Assembly: GCF_000472525.1 (NCBI RefSeq)
Contig: NZ_AWZT01000001.1
Location: 431,963 to 495,962 of the forward strand
Direction of reading: 5' to 3'
DNA from: Paraburkholderia dilworthii
GTDB lineage: Bacteria > Pseudomonadota > Gammaproteobacteria > Burkholderiales > Burkholderiaceae
Length of the DNA stretch: 64,000 nucleotides
The notes under the pieces are model-generated. The model was given only the letters and a program-made list of their open reading frames with translations. It was not told where the DNA came from and ran no database searches. Shown one piece after another: positions 53,808-63,289 of the stretch (positions are counted from its first letter, which is position 1; every line of letters starts with the position of its first letter). The position numbers were made by a program, and so were the translations under genes.

Positions 53808-54242
53808 ATGAGTGACACAGACACCTATAGCGGTCAATGCTTTTGCGGCGCAGTGCAGTTCACGGTAAGCGGAGAATCCGCCGGGATGGGCTATTGCCAT
53901 TGCGAATCGTGCCGCCGCTGGTCGGGGGCGCCCGTCAATGCGTTCACGCTCTGGAAGCCGGCCGCGCTGCACGTTACGCGCGGCGCCGATGATATCGGCA
54001 CTTACAACAAGACTGCCCATAGCTACCGCAAGTGGTGCAAGTCGTGCGGTGGACATCTCTTCACCGAGCATCCCGGTCTCGATCTGATCGACGTGTACGC
54101 GGCGGTCATCGCCGACTTCCCATATGAAGCGGGTGTGCACGTTCATTACCCGGAGTCGCGCCTTCCGATGAAAGACGGTCTGCCGAAGCAGAAGGATCTG
54201 CCAGCGGAAATGGGCGGCTCGGGCATCAGCGTCGCGGAGTAG
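53808..54242 (+). CDS. GFA/CENP-V domain protein
   Basis: A 144-residue protein of the glutathione-dependent formaldehyde-activating (GFA) fold, which binds two zinc ions. Cysteine motifs are SGQCFCGAVQF, YCHCESCRRWSGAP and WCKSCGGHLF. True GFA activity is doubted for many members, so a general thiol/zinc role is safer. ATG 53808 follows AGGAG. It lies between the AraC gene (divergent) and a methyltransferase (same direction) and may be a target of that regulator. Confidence 0.88.
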   Translation: MSDTDTYSGQCFCGAVQFTVSGESAGMGYCHCESCRRWSGAPVNAFTLWKPAALHVTRGADDIGTYNKTAHSYRKWCKSCGGHLFTEHPGLDLIDVYAAVIADFPYEAGVHVHYPESRLPMKDGLPKQKDLPAEMGGSGISVAE

Positions 54243-54381
54243 CCGTTTGCATTTCGCGGTTGCGGTTTGATTTGCCCGATCGTCGCGCGGGCATTTTCCT
54301 GGTGCAAGTTCGCGGCGTCATCTGAATGGCGGCACCTCCGGGCATTGGCTCGTCGCTGCCTTTGGTTCTCAGGAGTCGTTT

Positions 54382-55215
54382 ATGTCCGCAGTCGATTCTT
54401 CTCTTTCCCCCATTGCAGACTTCGCTGCCGTCAAAGGCCGTCAACACGCCGCGTGGTCGACCGGCAACTATGCTGTCGTCGGCACGACGCTGCAGATCGT
54501 CGGAGAAACGCTGTGCGAAGCGCTCGATCTGCGCGCCGGTTCGAGCGTGCTCGACGTTGCAGCCGGCAACGGTAACGCAACGCTGGCGGCCGCGCGCCGC
54601 TGGTGCAATGTCACTTCCATCGATTATGTCGCGTCACTGCTGGACGCCGGCCGTGCCCGCGCGGATGCAGAAGGTCTTCCGGTTCAGTTCCAGGAAGCGG
54701 ACGCCGAAGCGCTGCCGTACGCCGACGCCTCGTTCGACATCGTGATGTCGACGTTCGGAGTGATGTTCACCCCGGACCAGGCGAAGGCAGCCGCCGAACT
54801 TGCACGCGTGTGCAAGCCGGGCGGCCGGATCGGCCTCGCGAACTGGACGCCGGAGAGCTTTATCGGGCAGGTGTTCAAGACAATCGCCACGCACGTTCCG
54901 CCGCCAGCGGGCGTGGCATCGCCAGCGCTGTGGGGAACGAAGGCGCGGCTGGAAACACTGTTCGAAGGGAAGGCCCGGAAGATCGTCGCGAATAGCCGGC
55001 ATTTTACGTTTCGTTACCGCTCCCCCGAGCATTTCATGGAAGTTTTCTGCACCTATTACGGGCCGATGAATAAGGCATTCGGCGCAATCGAAGGCGAGCG
55101 GCAAGCGGCACTTCTCGGCGATCTGATGACATTGATCAGAAGCCGTAACCGGTCGGGCGACGCGACCCTCGTGCTGCCGAGCGAGTACCTTGAAGTGGTG
55201 GTGGAACGATCATGA
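54382..55215 (+). CDS. Class I SAM-dependent methyltransferase
   Basis: A 277-residue methyltransferase of the UbiE/Methyltransf_11 group. SAM-binding motif I is SSVLDVAAGNGNATLAAARR, with the acidic residue ending strand 2 in VTSIDYVASLL and motif II around FDIVMSTFGVMF. The VCKPGGRIGLANW stretch is motif III. ATG 54382 follows CAGGAG. Substrate is a small molecule, unidentified. The end is rich in basic residues (RSRNRSGDATLVLPSEYLEV). Confidence 0.88.
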   Translation: MSAVDSSLSPIADFAAVKGRQHAAWSTGNYAVVGTTLQIVGETLCEALDLRAGSSVLDVAAGNGNATLAAARRWCNVTSIDYVASLLDAGRARADAEGLPVQFQEADAEALPYADASFDIVMSTFGVMFTPDQAKAAAELARVCKPGGRIGLANWTPESFIGQVFKTIATHVPPPAGVASPALWGTKARLETLFEGKARKIVANSRHFTFRYRSPEHFMEVFCTYYGPMNKAFGAIEGERQAALLGDLMTLIRSRNRSGDATLVLPSEYLEVVVERS

Positions 55216-55411
55216 ACGGCGTCGGGCGTAGCGTCGCCGTGCTGCTCAAATCCGGCTCGCGCCTCTGGTCGCTCGCTTGCCTGATTGGCGTTCGGCACCG
55301 TTCGATGCTGGTTGCGTTGCCGCTCTGCTCGTCGCTGTGCTTCTTCGGTCTTCGCCTCGTTCTGTCAGTGTTGGGTCTGGCGGCTTGAATACTGTTTCAT
55401 TGCAATGGATC

Positions 55412-55441
55412 GCTTCACCGCGCTTTCGTGCGCGGTGAAGC
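55412..55441. repeat. 12-bp perfect hairpin
   Basis: GCTTCACCGCGC (55412-55423) and GCGCGGTGAAGC (55430-55441) pair perfectly around TTTCGT. No T-tract follows, so it may be a rho-assisted or bidirectional stop signal, or an RNA-stabilising element, downstream of the methyltransferase gene. Confidence 0.7.
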
Positions 55442-55527
55442 AGATCTGCACATTGCCCGCGTGCAGATGAGGGCGCGGACCACGTTGATCGAGGCAGTCC
55501 GCATCTACGAAATCCCGGGTTGATTTG

Positions 55528-55543
55528 TTGAACGATTAGTCAT
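55528..55543. promoter_or_regulatory. Putative TetR operator upstream of the tetR-type gene
   Basis: TTGAACGATTAGTCAT lies 11 bases before the regulator's ATG. The same 16 bases with one change (TTGAACGATTGGTCAT) recur at the start of the neighbouring efflux gene, indicating a shared binding site. Confidence 0.5.
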
Positions 55544-55554
55544 AATATGCGTGG

Positions 55555-56205
55555 ATGAAGTCAGCTGACCATCCGCGATCATCGTCAAAGCCCTCATCGA
55601 AGAAAGCGGGCGAAGTCTGCCTGCGCGGCCGGCCGCGCGAGTTCGACACGGACACGGTGCTCGCGAGCGCGAGCCAGGTGTTCTGGAATCACGGCTACCA
55701 TGCCACCTCGATCGACGACCTGTGCAAGGCCACCGGCCTGCTGCGCGGCAGTCTGTATGGCGTGTTCGGCGACAAGCACGGCATCATGCTCGCTGCGCTG
55801 GACCATTACGCCGAGGGCTCGGTCGCGCGTCTCGCCGAGCGGTTGAATGCGCCGGTGCCGCCGGAACAGGCGCTGCGCAACGCGCTGCTTCACTATGCGC
55901 GGGTTGCTTGCGCATTGACCGGCGAGCGCAGTTGCTTCATCACCAACACCACGCTCGAAATGCAGCCCGGCGACGAGGAACTGCGCAGCCGCGTCGCCGC
56001 GATCCAGCGCCGCATGGCAACCTTGCTGGCGGCCTCGGTAATCCGCGGTCAGGCGAGCGGTGCATTCAATTCGACGCTCGACGAAAAAGCCGTCGGCGAT
56101 TTCCTGCTGTGCATCATGCAAGGCCTGCGCGTATTAGGACGCGTCGCCCATAAGGAAGACGCGTTGACCGGCATCGTGGATGTCGCAATGCGAGCGCTCA
56201 TCTAA
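55555..56205 (+). CDS. TetR-family regulator
   Basis: A 216-residue repressor. The N-terminal HTH is VFWNHGYHATSIDDLCKATG followed by LLRGSLYGVFGDKHG; the C-terminal ligand-binding helices include RSCFITNTTLEMQPGDEELR. ATG 55555 is used. It is transcribed in the same direction as the efflux pump gene immediately downstream (31 bases), and a shared operator sequence lies before both. It therefore probably represses itself and the pump, releasing on binding the exported compound. Confidence 0.9.
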   Translation: MKSADHPRSSSKPSSKKAGEVCLRGRPREFDTDTVLASASQVFWNHGYHATSIDDLCKATGLLRGSLYGVFGDKHGIMLAALDHYAEGSVARLAERLNAPVPPEQALRNALLHYARVACALTGERSCFITNTTLEMQPGDEELRSRVAAIQRRMATLLAASVIRGQASGAFNSTLDEKAVGDFLLCIMQGLRVLGRVAHKEDALTGIVDVAMRALI

Positions 56206-56222
56206 ATTTTTTTGTCGAATTA

Positions 56223-56238
56223 TTGAACGATTGGTCAT
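56223..56238. promoter_or_regulatory. Putative TetR operator overlapping the efflux gene start
   Basis: TTGAACGATTGGTCAT ends within the ATG of the MFS gene. It differs by one base from the site upstream of the tetR-type gene (55528-55543). Binding would also interfere with translation initiation signals or a nearby promoter. Confidence 0.5.
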
Positions 56239-57832
56239 GAAATCCGAACCGAACAAGTCCGCATCCACAGCATTGGCCGGCGCGGCGGCGGCAGCTTGCC
56301 CAGCTGCGAGCGTTGCGGTGTGTCCCGGCTTCGCGGTCGCGAGCGCTGCGATGAATAGCGCTGCCAGCGGCGCAGCCAGAAGCGCGCGGGTCGCCGAGCA
56401 GGCCGCGCCGCGTTTCGAACGTCAAGGGCTCGCGCTTGCTGTGCTGTTCGTCGGTGCTTTCCTTGCGCCGCTGGATTACTTCATCGTCAACCTGGCGCTG
56501 CCGTCGATCCGTACCGGCCTGAGCGCCACCGACGCGCAGTTGCAACTCGTGGTGTCCGCCTACGCGTCCGTGTACGCGGTGCTGCTGATTACCGGCGGGC
56601 GGCTCGGCGATCTGTTCGGCCGGCGCCGCATGTTCATGACGGGCATGGCCGCGTTCGTCATCGCGTCGGCGCTGTGCGGCTTCGCGACGAGCGGTCACAT
56701 GCTGGTGGTCTCGCGCATCGTGCAGGGCATGGCCGCAGCGGTCATGGCGCCGCAGGTGCTCGCCACGATCCGAGCCGTTGTGCCGCTGCATCAGCAGACC
56801 CGCGTGATGAGTTTTTACGGCTTCGTGTTCGGGCTGTCGTCGATTGTCGGGCAGCTCGGCGGCGGCGCGTTGATCACGTATCACCCGTTTGGGCTCGACT
56901 GGCGGATCATCTTTCTGATCAATATCCCGATCGGCATTGCGGCGTTTCTCGGCACATGGAAGTTCGTGCCCGAGAATCAGCCGGCCACGCGCACCGGCCT
57001 CGACATGAAGGGTGTCGCGCTGCTGTCCGCCGTGCTGCTGCTCGTTATCTATCCGATGACGCATGGCCGCGAAGCCGGTTGGCCCGCATGGACCTTCGCG
57101 ATGTTCGCGCTCGCCGTGCCCGTGCTCGCGCTCTTCGTTCTCATCGAGCGGCGTGTGGAGCGCGGCGGCGGCCATCCGCTCGTCGATCTGCAACTGTTCC
57201 GCAACCGCGCGTTCGCGCTTGGTCTCGTGCTCGCGTTCCTGTTCTATTGCAACAGCGCGTTTTTCCTGACCTACGGCATCTTTTTGCAAACCGGCCTGCA
57301 CTGGACGCCGCTCGCGTCCGGCGTCGCGATCATGCCTTTCGCCATCGGCTTCGTGATCGGACCGCTGACGTCGCCCGCGGTCGTCAGGCGCATCGGCGGG
57401 CACGTCCTTACCCTTGGCTTTTCGATGATGACGCTGGGCTTCACGGTCACTGGCTGGGCCGCAAGCGAGGCGACCGTGCCGGATCTGCTGTTCTATGCGG
57501 GCCTGGTGTGCGCGGGCGTCGGTCACGGTTTGCTGCTTCCGTCGATTATGCGCATCGTGCTGCTCGAGGTCGCGCCTGAAAAGGCGGGGCTCGCGTCGGG
57601 TGTGGTTTCTTCAACGTTGCAGATCGGCTCGGCGTTCGGCACTGCAGCAATCAGCGGCGCGTTCTTCGGCGCACTGGGAGCGGGCGCGCGCGCTACGCCT
57701 GCCGCGTACGCCCACGCGTTTCAATTGAGCCTCGCGATCAACGCGGTGCTCATGTTCGTCTGCATCGGCTTGAGCGTGCTGCTCGTACGGCATCAGCAGC
57801 TCGCGTTGCGGCCCGCTACCGGTACGGTTTGA
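56237..57832 (+). CDS. DHA2-family MFS efflux transporter
   Basis: From ATG 56237 the product has 531 residues with about 14 transmembrane helices. An unusual alanine-rich cytoplasmic start (residues 5-60) precedes the first helix. Family motifs are VGAFLAPLDYFIVNLALPSI, GGRLGDLFGRRRMFMTGMAA (motif A) and RIVQGMAAAVMAPQVLATIR (motif B). It should export drugs or metabolites with proton exchange. It is paired with the TetR-type regulator just upstream. Confidence 0.9.
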   Translation: MKSEPNKSASTALAGAAAAACPAASVAVCPGFAVASAAMNSAASGAARSARVAEQAAPRFERQGLALAVLFVGAFLAPLDYFIVNLALPSIRTGLSATDAQLQLVVSAYASVYAVLLITGGRLGDLFGRRRMFMTGMAAFVIASALCGFATSGHMLVVSRIVQGMAAAVMAPQVLATIRAVVPLHQQTRVMSFYGFVFGLSSIVGQLGGGALITYHPFGLDWRIIFLINIPIGIAAFLGTWKFVPENQPATRTGLDMKGVALLSAVLLLVIYPMTHGREAGWPAWTFAMFALAVPVLALFVLIERRVERGGGHPLVDLQLFRNRAFALGLVLAFLFYCNSAFFLTYGIFLQTGLHWTPLASGVAIMPFAIGFVIGPLTSPAVVRRIGGHVLTLGFSMMTLGFTVTGWAASEATVPDLLFYAGLVCAGVGHGLLLPSIMRIVLLEVAPEKAGLASGVVSSTLQIGSAFGTAAISGAFFGALGAGARATPAAYAHAFQLSLAINAVLMFVCIGLSVLLVRHQQLALRPATGTV

Positions 57833-58320
57833 AAGCAGTGCGACGGTAATCGTTTTCATAGCTGTGTTGCCGCTTCGAAAAATTATTATGCATTTCACAC
57901 GGAATTCATTTTAATTGCGCTCGCATTTACGGATGATTGAGTCGTTCACAGGTAATCCGAGACCATGCGGAAAATGTCAACAACGCTAACCGGATTCAAA
58001 AAATGTTTCAAATATGAAGCATTCCGTCGCATGCATTTTCTACCCGATGCCACGCCAGAAGCAGTAACTCTTGCGGTCTGTGCGTTGTCGCACGGTGACC
58101 GCTGGGGGCGCCCCGGCCGGGCGACTCCGGTTTAACCCGCAATTGCAGTGCGTCAAATTGCCTTTGTCAGGTTTGTGAAAACGGTATCAATAAAAAGCGC
58201 TTGCCGTCTTTAATTTCAATTGTTAATCTGAACGCGTTTTAGAGGTATCTCTCAGTAGGTCTTAGTCGATAGACGGCGCAATGACTTAAATACTGCTAAC
58301 GGTTCCGTAGAGGATTGAAT
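57833..58320. other. AT-richer gap without a supported gene
   Basis: About 490 bases with clearly lower GC than the flanks and no coding signal. It probably contains the promoter of the DUF2158-like gene. No terminator with a T-tract was found behind the MFS gene. Confidence 0.5.
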
Positions 58321-58590
58321 ATGCTGACCGCTACCATTGACGCACTCTCACCGCCTTCCGCCCGGTTCACCATCGGCGACGTCGTCACGTTGAAAGACGG
58401 AGGCCCGCGCATGACCGTAACGTATGCGGGGCCGGTGGCGCTCAATCCTGGTGAGTGGCTTGTCTGCGAGTGGTTCGACGACCACGGTGAATTGCGCCGC
58501 GAAATGTTCGCGCCTTCGAGCGTGCGCGCCGAGCCGCGCTCCATTCCGGCCGGCTCCGTGCAGTGGAACCGCATGGTCCGCGCGGCGTAA
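58321..58590 (+). CDS. DUF2158 (YodC-like) small protein
   Basis: An 89-residue protein from ATG 58321. The core FTIGDVVTLKDGGPRMTVTY followed by LNPGEWLVCEWFDDHGELRR is the DUF2158/YodC pattern, a small beta barrel often described as uncharacterised. No signal peptide or membrane segment. It stands alone behind an AT-rich region; function unknown. Confidence 0.75.
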   Translation: MLTATIDALSPPSARFTIGDVVTLKDGGPRMTVTYAGPVALNPGEWLVCEWFDDHGELRREMFAPSSVRAEPRSIPAGSVQWNRMVRAA

Positions 58591-58678
58591 CGGCGGCCAC
58601 TTCGGGCCGGGCTTATCGCACTGCCTCGTCGCACCGTCTTCTCGCACCGGCTCATCACTCGAAGGCGATCACCCGCGC

Positions 58679-58990
58679 CTATTTCTGCGAACGGTCCTGT
58701 GTCGTGCCGCGCTGTTGCACATGCAGCAGCAGCGCGGACGAAAACGCGCGCATGCGCCCCAGCTTGCGTTTTTCCACCACGTCGCCCGCAAGGTCCTTCG
58801 GCGGATTCGGCTGCAGCGACCAGTAAAGCGCGAGTACCCAGCCAAGAACAGTCCATCCAAGGCACGCGTTGAAGAGCGCGAGCGTCAGCACGTCGACGCG
58901 TTTGCGTCGATCGGCCAGAATCGCCGGCAGAAAATACAGCGCCAGCGCGATCACCACGGCGATGATCTGAACGACAAGCCTGTCATTCAT
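58679..58990 (-). CDS. Superinfection-immunity-like small membrane protein
   Basis: A 103-residue protein from ATG 58990 with GGAGG upstream. Two hydrophobic segments, VVQIIAVVIALALYFLPAIL and LTLALFNACLGWTVLGWVLA, are separated by a short basic loop (ADRRKRVD). YFLPAxxA.....xxxLxxxNxxLGWTxxGWxxAL is the pattern of the superinfection immunity (Imm) family of phage T4. In bacterial chromosomes these proteins are common and a phage-defence role is unproven. Confidence 0.75.
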   Translation of the reverse strand: MNDRLVVQIIAVVIALALYFLPAILADRRKRVDVLTLALFNACLGWTVLGWVLALYWSLQPNPPKDLAGDVVEKRKLGRMRAFSSALLLHVQQRGTTQDRSQK

Positions 58991-59266
58991 ATGCCGCCTC
59001 CCGGAAACGCCACTCGCCACTCGGCCTCGACACCCGGCTCGCGAAGAGAGCCTGCACACGCAGCTCATCTACCGATTGTCGCGCGATTGTGTGCCGCGTG
59101 CAGCCTGAATGAAAGCGGGCGACGCAGACGAGCCATGCACGCGGCCGTCCGGCCCTTCGCAACGCGCCGGCAAGCGATGGGGGTTTTAGTGCACCGAACA
59201 TCGGGACTATCATGTTCGTTTCGAGCGAACGAAACCCGAACCCGAACTCCGCTACGGACCGCCATC

Positions 59267-60730
<1,464 letters not shown>

Positions 60731-60852
60731 GCGGTGCCCGCCGCGCTTTGTGAAGCCGCGCGAACTCGCGTGCCCTTGCATGCAGGCCGGGTGCAATCCG
60801 CGCGAGTCGTCGAGTATTTGTTCCAGACCTGTCCACGTACGCCGATACCCGA

Positions 60853-61956
60853 ATGACCGACAACGAGCTCGCTCAATCCACCACGCCCCGCATTGCGGCC
60901 GATCAACTGCACGCCTTCGTCAGGGCGATCTGGGAGCGGGCGGGCAGCGCGCCGCGCGAAGCCGAACTGGTCGCGGATCATCTGGTGGCGGCGAATCTCA
61001 CAGGGCACGATTCGCACGGCGTCGGCATGATTCCGCGCTATGCGGCGTCGCTCGCCGACGGGCAACTGCGGCTGAATCTGCACGCCGAAGTCGTGAAAGA
61101 TGCGGGCGCGGTGCTCACCGTCGAAGGCCGCAAAGGCTTCGGCCAGGTGGTTGCGTTCGAGGCGATGGAAGAAGGCATCGCGCGCGCACAGCGCATCGGC
61201 ATTTGCGCAGTGGGCTTGCGCGATGCGCATCACATTGGACGCATCGGCCACTGGGCCGAGCAATGCGCGCGAGCGGGGCTCGTGTCCTTCCACTTCGTCA
61301 ACGTGGCCGGCGATCCGCTCGTCGCGCCGTTTGGCGGCGCGGACCGCCGCATCGGCACGAATCCGTTCTGTGCCGCATATCCGCGGCCCGGCAAGCCGCC
61401 GCTCGTGCTCGACTTCGCGACCAGCACCGTCGCGTATGGTAAGACGCGCGTCGCTTACAACCAGGGCAAGCAGGTGCCGCCCGGCGCGTTGATCGACCAT
61501 GAAGGCGTGCCGACGGCCGATCCCAAAGTCATGCATGAGGCGCCGTTCGGTTCGCTGACGCCGTTCGGCGGCCACAAGGGTTTCGGGCTGGCGGCCATGT
61601 GCGAGATTTTCAGCGGCGCGCTGGCGGGCGGTTTCACCACGCATGCGGATACCCTCGGCACCACCAGCGCGATCATCAATTGCATGCTGTCGGTCATCAT
61701 CGATCCGGCCGCATTCGACGCCCCCGACGCGCAAGCGGAAGCCGACGCGTTCATCGCGTGGGTCAAGGCCTCGCCGCTCGCGGCGGGCGTGGAGCGCATC
61801 TATGAGCCCGGCGAGCCGGAGCGTGTGACGCGCGCCGAGCGCGAAGCCAAAGGCATTCCCGTCGATGCCGCCACATGGACACAGATCTGCGCGGCAGCGC
61901 TTGCCATCGGCATGAGCGAACACGAGGTTGCGCGCTGGTCGGCGTTTCTCCGGTAG
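60853..61956 (+). CDS. Ldh2-family malate/lactate/ureidoglycolate-type dehydrogenase
   Basis: A 367-residue NAD(P)-dependent oxidoreductase of the malate/L-lactate dehydrogenase (Ldh2) family. Family landmarks are LTGHDSHGVGMIPRYAASLA, GLRDAHHIGRIGHWAEQCAR (catalytic histidines) and RRIGTNPFCAAYPR with STSTVAYGK-like LDFATSTVAYGKTR. Members oxidise malate, sulfolactate, ureidoglycolate or similar 2-hydroxy acids. No pathway partner adjoins it, so the substrate stays open. Confidence 0.9.
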   Translation: MTDNELAQSTTPRIAADQLHAFVRAIWERAGSAPREAELVADHLVAANLTGHDSHGVGMIPRYAASLADGQLRLNLHAEVVKDAGAVLTVEGRKGFGQVVAFEAMEEGIARAQRIGICAVGLRDAHHIGRIGHWAEQCARAGLVSFHFVNVAGDPLVAPFGGADRRIGTNPFCAAYPRPGKPPLVLDFATSTVAYGKTRVAYNQGKQVPPGALIDHEGVPTADPKVMHEAPFGSLTPFGGHKGFGLAAMCEIFSGALAGGFTTHADTLGTTSAIINCMLSVIIDPAAFDAPDAQAEADAFIAWVKASPLAAGVERIYEPGEPERVTRAEREAKGIPVDAATWTQICAAALAIGMSEHEVARWSAFLR

Positions 61957-62355
61957 CACTCATTGAAACAACCGCCGCTTTGCGTTTATGCGATATAGAT
62001 ATTCCGTCTGTTAGACCACGAATAAAAAAATATTCGCAAGCGGCATTTTCGACTGCGTCGCCTAATCGACGCTTATTTTTTTCTTTCGAATCCGCAGGGC
62101 GAATGCCGCCTTTGACCGCTCGCTAATCGATTCGCGGCCGGCATCTAATCCCGCCCAATCTCGTGCATCTTCGCCGCGCAAGCGTTTGCGGTGCGGCGCA
62201 CGCGCCGCAGTTGTTGGTCGCCGCCGCGACGCCCGTCCGGCAAGGCTTTGCGATTTCGTTGCATTGATCTGTTGGTTATCCCGCTCCCATCTGATTCCGG
62301 TCTGCTTTAGGCTCGCATTGCAATATCAGTGTTTAACCTTACAGGACCGTTCAAA
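61957..62355. other. AT-richer region upstream of rpfF
   Basis: Nearly 400 bases without a supported gene, notably lower in GC between 61980 and 62110. It should contain the rpfF promoter; no operator is evident. Confidence 0.5.
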
Positions 62356-63243
62356 ATGAATCTGCATAACCACCACGCCTGCCGTCCGTTCCTCGAAGCC
62401 GGCAATCTGTCGCAAATCTCCGCTTACTACGAAGAAGGCCGCAATGTCATGTGGATGATGCTGCGCGCGCAGCCGCGTCCCTGCTTCAATCTGGATCTGG
62501 TCCACGATATTCTCGGGCTCGCGCAGGCCGCGCGCGAATCAGGCTTGCCCATCGACTTCTGGGTGACGGGCTCGCTGATCCCGAACATCTACAACGTGGG
62601 CGGCGACCTCGATTTCTTTGCCGATGCGATCCGCTCGGGCAAGCGCCAGGCGCTGTTGGCGTACGCGCGTGCTTGCGTCGACTGCGTCCATGCTGCGGCG
62701 CGCGGTTTCGACACCGGCGCGATCTCAATTGCGATGGTCGAGGGCACGGCGCTCGGCGGCGGCTTCGAGGCCGCGCTCGCGCATCACTTCCTGCTCGCGC
62801 AGGCGGACGCGCGCATGGGCTTTCCAGAGATCGCGTTCAACTTGTTTCCGGGCATGGGCGGCTATTCGCTCGTCGCGCGCAAGGCCGGCATGCGTCTCGC
62901 CGAGGAGCTGATCGGGGTGGGCGAACCGCACACGGCGGAATGGCACCGCGAAAAGGGTCTCGTCGACCAGCTGTTCGAACCCGGCGACGCCTACGTGGCG
63001 ACCCGCACGTTTATCGACACGCTCAAGCCGAAAATGAACGGCATCCGCGCGATGCTGCGGGCACGCCAGCGCGTGCTGCAACTGCCGCGCGCCGAGCTGA
63101 TGGAAATTACCGAGGATTGGGTGGACGCCGCCTTCACGATCGAGGAAAAGGATCTCGCCTTCATGGAGCGGCTCGTGATGCTGCAAAACCGCCGCACCGC
63201 CAATCTGCGGCAGGCGGCCGCGAGTACGGCCAATTTCGGCTGA
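62356..63243 (+). CDS. rpfF: DSF/BDSF synthase RpfF
   Basis: A 295-residue crotonase-family enzyme from ATG 62356 (AGGA nine bases upstream). It makes the diffusible signal factor cis-2-dodecenoic acid (BDSF) from fatty-acyl thioesters. Two catalytic glutamates are E138 (ALGGGFEAALAHH) and E158 (MGFPEIAFNLFPGMGGYS), near positions 141 and 161 in Xanthomonas RpfF. The stretch YYEEGRNVMWMMLRAQPRPC and the end YxERLVMLQNRR-like FMERLVMLQNRRTANLR match Burkholderia RpfF. It converges on an EAL-domain gene, as rpfF does on the receptor gene rpfR. Confidence 0.9.
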   Translation: MNLHNHHACRPFLEAGNLSQISAYYEEGRNVMWMMLRAQPRPCFNLDLVHDILGLAQAARESGLPIDFWVTGSLIPNIYNVGGDLDFFADAIRSGKRQALLAYARACVDCVHAAARGFDTGAISIAMVEGTALGGGFEAALAHHFLLAQADARMGFPEIAFNLFPGMGGYSLVARKAGMRLAEELIGVGEPHTAEWHREKGLVDQLFEPGDAYVATRTFIDTLKPKMNGIRAMLRARQRVLQLPRAELMEITEDWVDAAFTIEEKDLAFMERLVMLQNRRTANLRQAAASTANFG

Positions 63244-63289
63244 CTCAGTCCTGAGACGGCCCGAGTGCGCCGCTTGCGACGCGCAAGGC

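Larger units (their letters stand above)
55216..55554. other. Gap between methyltransferase and TetR genes
   Basis: No supported gene. Contains the strong hairpin at 55412-55441 and the TetR-type operator at 55528-55543. Confidence 0.5.

Noticed and set aside
55285..55470. Small cysteine-rich frame between methyltransferase and tetR
   Set aside because: Contains the perfect hairpin and has no ribosome site; probably chance.
56198..57526. 442-codon leftward frame in the MFS gene
   Set aside because: Charge-rich antisense translation without domain features; the plus-strand transporter explains the DNA.
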